NCBI GenBank assembly: GCA_024635735.1
Contig: JAGXII010000045.1
Span: 1 to 9,593, forward strand
Origin: Christiangramia sp.
GTDB taxonomy: Bacteria; Bacteroidota; Bacteroidia; Flavobacteriales; Flavobacteriaceae
Reading direction: 5' to 3'
Length of the DNA stretch: 9,593 nt
In this document: piece after piece, positions 6,723 through 9,593 of the stretch
Layout: every line of letters begins with the position of its first letter
Position numbering within the stretch: the stretch's first letter is position 1
Program-made: the position numbers and the translations under genes
Notes under the pieces: generated by a model
What the model was told of the DNA's origin: nothing
Databases searched by the model: none
Seen by the model: the letters and a program-made list of their open reading frames with translations, nothing else

Positions 6723-7272
6723 GATCCTCTAATTTTTTTCTTAAGCTTTCTTTTGCCCTTGAGATCATGGTGCGGCAATTAGCATAAGAAATGTTCATTA
6801 TTTCGCAAATTTCTTCATAGTCGTATCCTTCAATTAGATGTAAAGTAAGTCCCAAACGATAATTCTCTTTAAGAGACTTAATCTTTTTAAGGATTAAACG
6901 AACTTTGTCACTGGTTTTATCATCTTCTTCCAAAGCTATACCGCCATCATCTACCTCATTTTTAAGCTCATCATTATAAGTTACTTCCGCCATTTTAATA
7001 GCTTTGTTGTAGGCAGTAATACTTTCGTTTACTACTATACGTTTGAGCCAGGCTCCAAAAGTGGAGTTTCCCTGAAAGCTTTCGATCTTAGTGAAAGCGC
7101 TTAAAAAGGCTTCCTGCATAATGTCTTCAGCTTCTGCTGAATGACCGGTTATACGATAGGCAGTGTTATACATTGCTTTGTAATAACGATCATAAATTTC
7201 CATTTGAGCACGTTGATCGCCATGACGACAACGTTCTACCAGGTCTTTAATATGTGTGATGGTTGGTGTCAA
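6712..7272 (-). CDS. ECF-type RNA polymerase sigma factor
   Basis: A 186-residue ECF sigma factor. Region sigma-2 covers about 13-90 (GDQRAQMEIYDRYYKAMYN, AEDIMQEAFLSAF at 48-60, then FGAWLKRIVVNESI at 72-85). An acidic linker at 101-121 follows, and sigma-4 covers about 125-180 with a helix-turn-helix (DYEEICEIMNISYANCRTMISRAKESLRKKL). It directs RNA polymerase to a small regulon, probably including its own operon. The start is unusual: the frame is closed by a TAA directly upstream and the only usual start codon before sigma-2 is TTG at 7270-7272. The first ATG (M24) would remove part of sigma-2 region 1. The adjacent membrane protein is the probable anti-sigma factor, and two exported repeat proteins complete the operon. 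Confidence 0.93.
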   Translation of the reverse strand: MTPTITHIKDLVERCRHGDQRAQMEIYDRYYKAMYNTAYRITGHSAEAEDIMQEAFLSAFTKIESFQGNSTFGAWLKRIVVNESITAYNKAIKMAEVTYNDELKNEVDDGGIALEEDDKTSDKVRLILKKIKSLKENYRLGLTLHLIEGYDYEEICEIMNISYANCRTMISRAKESLRKKLEDHEK

Positions 7273-7290
7273 TTAAAACTTGGTTTCTGT

Positions 7291-7322
7291 TATAAAGATG
7301 GGTTTAAGTTTGGTTTGTTACA
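7291..7322 (-). promoter_or_regulatory. Candidate ECF-type promoter upstream of the sigma gene
   Basis: On the minus strand TGTAAC (7322 down to 7317) is followed after 16 bases by CATCTTTATA (7300 down to 7291). This resembles a group-typical ECF promoter with an AAC-containing -35 element and a CGTC-like -10 element. It lies 18 bases before the TTG start, the right distance for an autoregulated sigma gene. The -10 has CATC rather than CGTC, so the call rests on pattern only. Confidence 0.45.
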
Positions 7323-7394
7323 CTTTCAGAAAAATAAATTAAAAAAAGCGTGGCATAGGAATTGAATAAATGAATTAGAAAATCTAAAAGAATA

Positions 7395-7423
7395 CTGAAA
7401 GCTATATGAATCAGGGCTTTCAG
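7395..7423. promoter_or_regulatory. Inverted repeat between divergent sigma factor and lon genes
   Basis: CTGAAAGC (7395-7402) and GCTTTCAG (7416-7423) are perfect eight-base inverted arms around a 13-base centre. No T-tract follows on either strand, so a terminator is unlikely. Centred about 73 bases before lon and 137 before the sigma start, it could be a regulator binding site for either gene. Confidence 0.4.
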
Positions 7424-7448
7424 AAAACTACTCAAAATTAAACATATT

Positions 7449-7456
7449 TAATTTTG
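7449..7456 (+). promoter_or_regulatory. Candidate Bacteroidetes -7 box of lon promoter
   Basis: TAATTTTG is an exact match to the Bacteroidetes housekeeping -7 consensus TAnnTTTG, placed 25 bases before the lon ATG, which would give a short leader of about 20 bases. No clear TTTG/TTG -33 element was found at the expected distance, so a weak or activator-dependent promoter is possible. Confidence 0.45.
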
Positions 7457-7457
7457 G

Positions 7458-7520
7458 TGACAGTTTGACTTAAATATAATTATGGCGAAAACAAAGTTTA
7501 GTAATATTGACAGTTTGTCA
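7458..7520 (+). repeat. Two TGACAGTTTG boxes flanking the lon start
   Basis: TGACAGTTTGAC at 7458-7469, just after the candidate -7 box, recurs as TGACAGTTTGTCA at 7508-7520 inside codons 9-13 of lon. The starts are exactly 50 bases apart. The second copy is a perfect inverted repeat (TGACA-GTT-TGTCA) and the first is imperfect. The promoter-proximal position suggests an operator, but the second copy also encodes D-S-L-S, a segment I recall as conserved in flavobacterial Lon, so coding constraint is an alternative. Confidence 0.4.
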
Positions 7521-9593
7521 TTACAGGGAATAGATGAGGATGCAGAATTAATCCCTCTTATGACCCCTGAAGATGAAGAAGAGATTAATCGTGAGAATTT
7601 GCCCGAAACTCTGCCTATTCTTCCTTTGAGGAATACCGTCCTTTTTCCGGGAGTGGTGATACCTATCACTGCTGGGAGAGATGCTTCTATAAAGCTTATT
7701 AACGATGCGAATAATGCAAGTAAGATTATTGGAGTGGTGTCTCAAAAGGATGAAGATGTTGAGAACCCAGGAGGTAAAGACATTAATAAAACAGGTGTTG
7801 TAGCGAGAATTTTAAGAGTTCTTAAAATGCCTGATGGTAATACCACCGTAATTATCCAGGGTAAAAAGCGATTCAGGATCACCCAGGTGGTAACTGAACA
7901 GCCTTATTTGAACGCTACGGTAAGCGAGGTTGAAGATACCCGTCCAGAAAAAGATAATGCTGAGTTTTCAGCAATTATCGATTCTATAAAGGAACTGGCC
8001 CTTCAAATTATTAAGGGAAGCCCAAATATTCCTTCAGAAGCCTCTTTTGCAATAAAGAACATTGAGAGTAATTCATTTTTGATCAATTTTGTTTCCTCTA
8101 ATATGAATCTAAGTGTAGAGGAGAAGCAAAAGCTGCTTGAAATGAATGACCTGAAAGAACGGGCGCTTGCTACTTTAAAGCACATGAATACTGAGTATCA
8201 AAAACTGGAACTCAAAAACGATATTCAGAGCAAGGTTCAAAGCGATATGAGCCAGCAGCAGCGTGAATACTTCCTTCATCAGCAAATGAAAACCATTCAG
8301 GAAGAGCTTGGTGGTGTTTCGCATGAAGGCGAGATTGTGGAAATGCGCAATCGTGCAAAAGACAAAAAATGGGGAGAAGATGTTCAGAATCATTTTGAGA
8401 AAGAGCTTTCCAAAATGCAGCGAATGAATCCGCAGGTTGCAGAATATTCTATTCAAAGAAATTACCTCGATCTGTTTCTGGATCTTCCATGGAACGAGTT
8501 CAGTAAGGATAAATTCGATTTAAAAAGAGCTAAAAGAATTCTTGACCGCGATCACTATGGTCTGGACGATGTTAAAAGAAGGATTATAGAATACCTAGCT
8601 GTTCTTAAGCTCAGGAACGACATGAAATCTCCTATTCTCTGTTTATATGGCCCTCCGGGAGTTGGTAAAACTTCTTTAGGGAAGTCTATTGCAGAGTCTT
8701 TAGGTCGTGAATATGTTAGGATTTCTCTTGGAGGTTTAAGAGATGAAGCTGAAATAAGAGGTCACAGAAAGACTTATATTGGGGCTATGCCCGGTAGAAT
8801 TATTCAGAGTTTGAAAAAGGCGGGTACCAGCAATCCGGTTTTTGTTCTGGATGAGATCGACAAATTAAGTATGGGAAATGCTGGAGATCCATCTTCCGCA
8901 TTACTGGAAGTTCTGGATCCTGAGCAAAACAATGATTTTCATGACAATTTCCTTGAGATGGGATTTGATCTGTCTAAGGTAATGTTTATTGCTACCTGTA
9001 ATTCGTTAAGTACAATTCAGCCGGCCTTGAGAGATCGTATGGAGATTATTAACGTGACCGGTTATACTATTGAGGAGAAAGTGCAGATTGCGAAAAGGCA
9101 TTTACTTCCAAAACAATTAAAAGAGCATGGATTAAATACAGATCATCTTAAGATTGGCAAAAAGCAACTGGAGAAGATTGTTGAAGGTTATACCCGGGAA
9201 TCTGGTGTTCGTGCCCTGGAAAAGCAAATTGCGAAGGTGGTTAGATATGCAGCTAAGAATATCGCGATGGAGGAGGAGTACAATATTAAGGTGAGCAATG
9301 AGGATATTCTCGAGATTCTTGGTAGTCCAAAAATGCAACGCGATAAATATGAGAATAATGATGTAGCGGGTGTGGTCACAGGTCTCGCATGGACGAGTGT
9401 TGGCGGAGATATTCTTTTTATTGAATCCATTCTTTCTAAAGGAAAAGGAAATCTGAGCATTACAGGTAACCTAGGGAAAGTAATGAAGGAGTCGGCTACG
9501 ATTGCCATGGAATATATCAAGGCGAATGCTGAACGATTAGGGATTATTCCTTCTATATTCGATCAGTATAATGTTCATATTCATGTTCCCGAA
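7482..9593 (+). CDS. lon: ATP-dependent protease Lon (partial, 3' end missing)
   Basis: Lon is a cytoplasmic hexameric AAA+ serine protease that degrades misfolded and regulatory proteins. The frame runs 704 codons from ATG to the window edge without a stop; full flavobacterial Lon is roughly 815 residues, so about the last 110 are outside. The N-terminal substrate-binding domain starts near residue 40 (LPILPLRNTVLFPGVVIPI), a helical/coiled region follows at about 200-350, then the AAA+ module: Walker A GPPGVGKT at 390-397, pore-loop region YIGAMPGRII, Walker B VFVLDEID at 453-460, sensor/arginine-finger region near ATCNSL and LRDRME, and the alpha-helical lid with TRESGVRALEKQI. The peptidase domain begins but is cut at HIHVPE, just before the motif carrying catalytic serine. 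An acidic N-terminal extension (residues 18-35) is typical of the group. Confidence 0.97.
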   Translation, partial: MAKTKFSNIDSLSLQGIDEDAELIPLMTPEDEEEINRENLPETLPILPLRNTVLFPGVVIPITAGRDASIKLINDANNASKIIGVVSQKDEDVENPGGKDINKTGVVARILRVLKMPDGNTTVIIQGKKRFRITQVVTEQPYLNATVSEVEDTRPEKDNAEFSAIIDSIKELALQIIKGSPNIPSEASFAIKNIESNSFLINFVSSNMNLSVEEKQKLLEMNDLKERALATLKHMNTEYQKLELKNDIQSKVQSDMSQQQREYFLHQQMKTIQEELGGVSHEGEIVEMRNRAKDKKWGEDVQNHFEKELSKMQRMNPQVAEYSIQRNYLDLFLDLPWNEFSKDKFDLKRAKRILDRDHYGLDDVKRRIIEYLAVLKLRNDMKSPILCLYGPPGVGKTSLGKSIAESLGREYVRISLGGLRDEAEIRGHRKTYIGAMPGRIIQSLKKAGTSNPVFVLDEIDKLSMGNAGDPSSALLEVLDPEQNNDFHDNFLEMGFDLSKVMFIATCNSLSTIQPALRDRMEIINVTGYTIEEKVQIAKRHLLPKQLKEHGLNTDHLKIGKKQLEKIVEGYTRESGVRALEKQIAKVVRYAAKNIAMEEEYNIKVSNEDILEILGSPKMQRDKYENNDVAGVVTGLAWTSVGGDILFIESILSKGKGNLSITGNLGKVMKESATIAMEYIKANAERLGIIPSIFDQYNVHIHVPE

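Noticed and set aside
7201..7204. Starting the ECF sigma factor at the ATG of residue 24
   Set aside because: It would remove the first conserved part of sigma-2 (ERCRHGDQRAQ), which is present in the family.
7395..7423. The inverted repeat as a terminator for an unseen upstream transcript
   Set aside because: No T-tract follows on either strand and the flanking genes are divergent, so nothing needs ending there.
7448..7745. Open frames on the minus strand opposite the lon start
   Set aside because: They lie opposite a strongly conserved Lon coding frame, have low-complexity, non-domain translations and no spacing or start signals of their own; they are shadows.
8003..9520. Further minus-strand open frames across lon
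   Set aside because: The opposite strand encodes a continuous, family-matching Lon protein with Walker motifs; these are chance frames.
9480..9593. Lon as a pseudogene because it lacks the catalytic serine and lysine
   Set aside because: The frame is intact to the last base of the window and simply runs off the edge right before the peptidase active-site motif.

Overview
The window looks like a stretch of ordinary chromosome from a member of the Bacteroidota, most likely a marine-type Flavobacteriaceae (Gramella/Christiangramia-like). This rests on three things: AT-rich DNA with no clear Shine-Dalgarno sites; protein families and wording typical of that group (the Lon N-terminus, the NPFTGQ lipoprotein M48 peptidase, GIN/DUF2807 and DUF4097-like repeat proteins next to an ECF sigma factor); and one good match to the Bacteroidetes -7 box TAnnTTTG before lon. 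No mobile element, CRISPR array, rRNA or tRNA was seen. The first 33 bases are not genomic: they are a Nextera transposase adapter left at a contig end.

Left block (84-1865, minus strand): a tight three-gene operon, read right to left, of an alpha/beta hydrolase, a lipoprotein methionine-R-sulfoxide reductase (MsrB) and a cytoplasmic MsrB. The two MsrB paralogues are one base apart and appear to serve different compartments. The lipoprotein form lacks the usual recycling cysteine. A 188-base divergent intergenic region separates this operon from the next block.

Middle block (2054-4261, plus strand): a lipoprotein M48 zinc metallopeptidase resembling the periplasmic LoiP/YcaL/BepA quality-control proteases, then a UMF1-type (Atg22-like) MFS transporter. 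A nested hairpin with a T-tract fills the 63-base gap between them and ends only a few bases before the transporter ATG. A bidirectional terminator at 4262-4286 separates this block from the convergent operon on the right.

Right-centre block (4307-7272, minus strand): a four-gene ECF sigma module. In order it holds an ECF sigma factor (apparently starting with TTG), a single-pass membrane protein that is probably its anti-sigma factor and has no cysteines, an exported repeat protein with a DY(G/S/T) motif about every 18 residues, and an exported GIN-domain (DUF2807) protein with GSGD about every 19 residues. The first three genes overlap. The likely reading is an envelope-stress or surface-sensing regulon in which the sigma factor drives its own regulator and two beta-solenoid-like envelope proteins. 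A possible autoregulatory ECF promoter lies just upstream of the sigma gene.

Right edge (7482 to the end, plus strand): the lon protease gene, 704 codons long and open at the window edge. It has complete N-terminal and AAA+ domains but is cut just before the catalytic serine of the peptidase domain. The 209-base region between the sigma factor and lon carries an inverted repeat and a repeated TGACAGTTTG box.

Within limits of reading by eye, this is mostly conserved housekeeping and envelope-maintenance gene content. The ECF/repeat-protein module and the regulatory DNA around it are the parts least explained by known biology.
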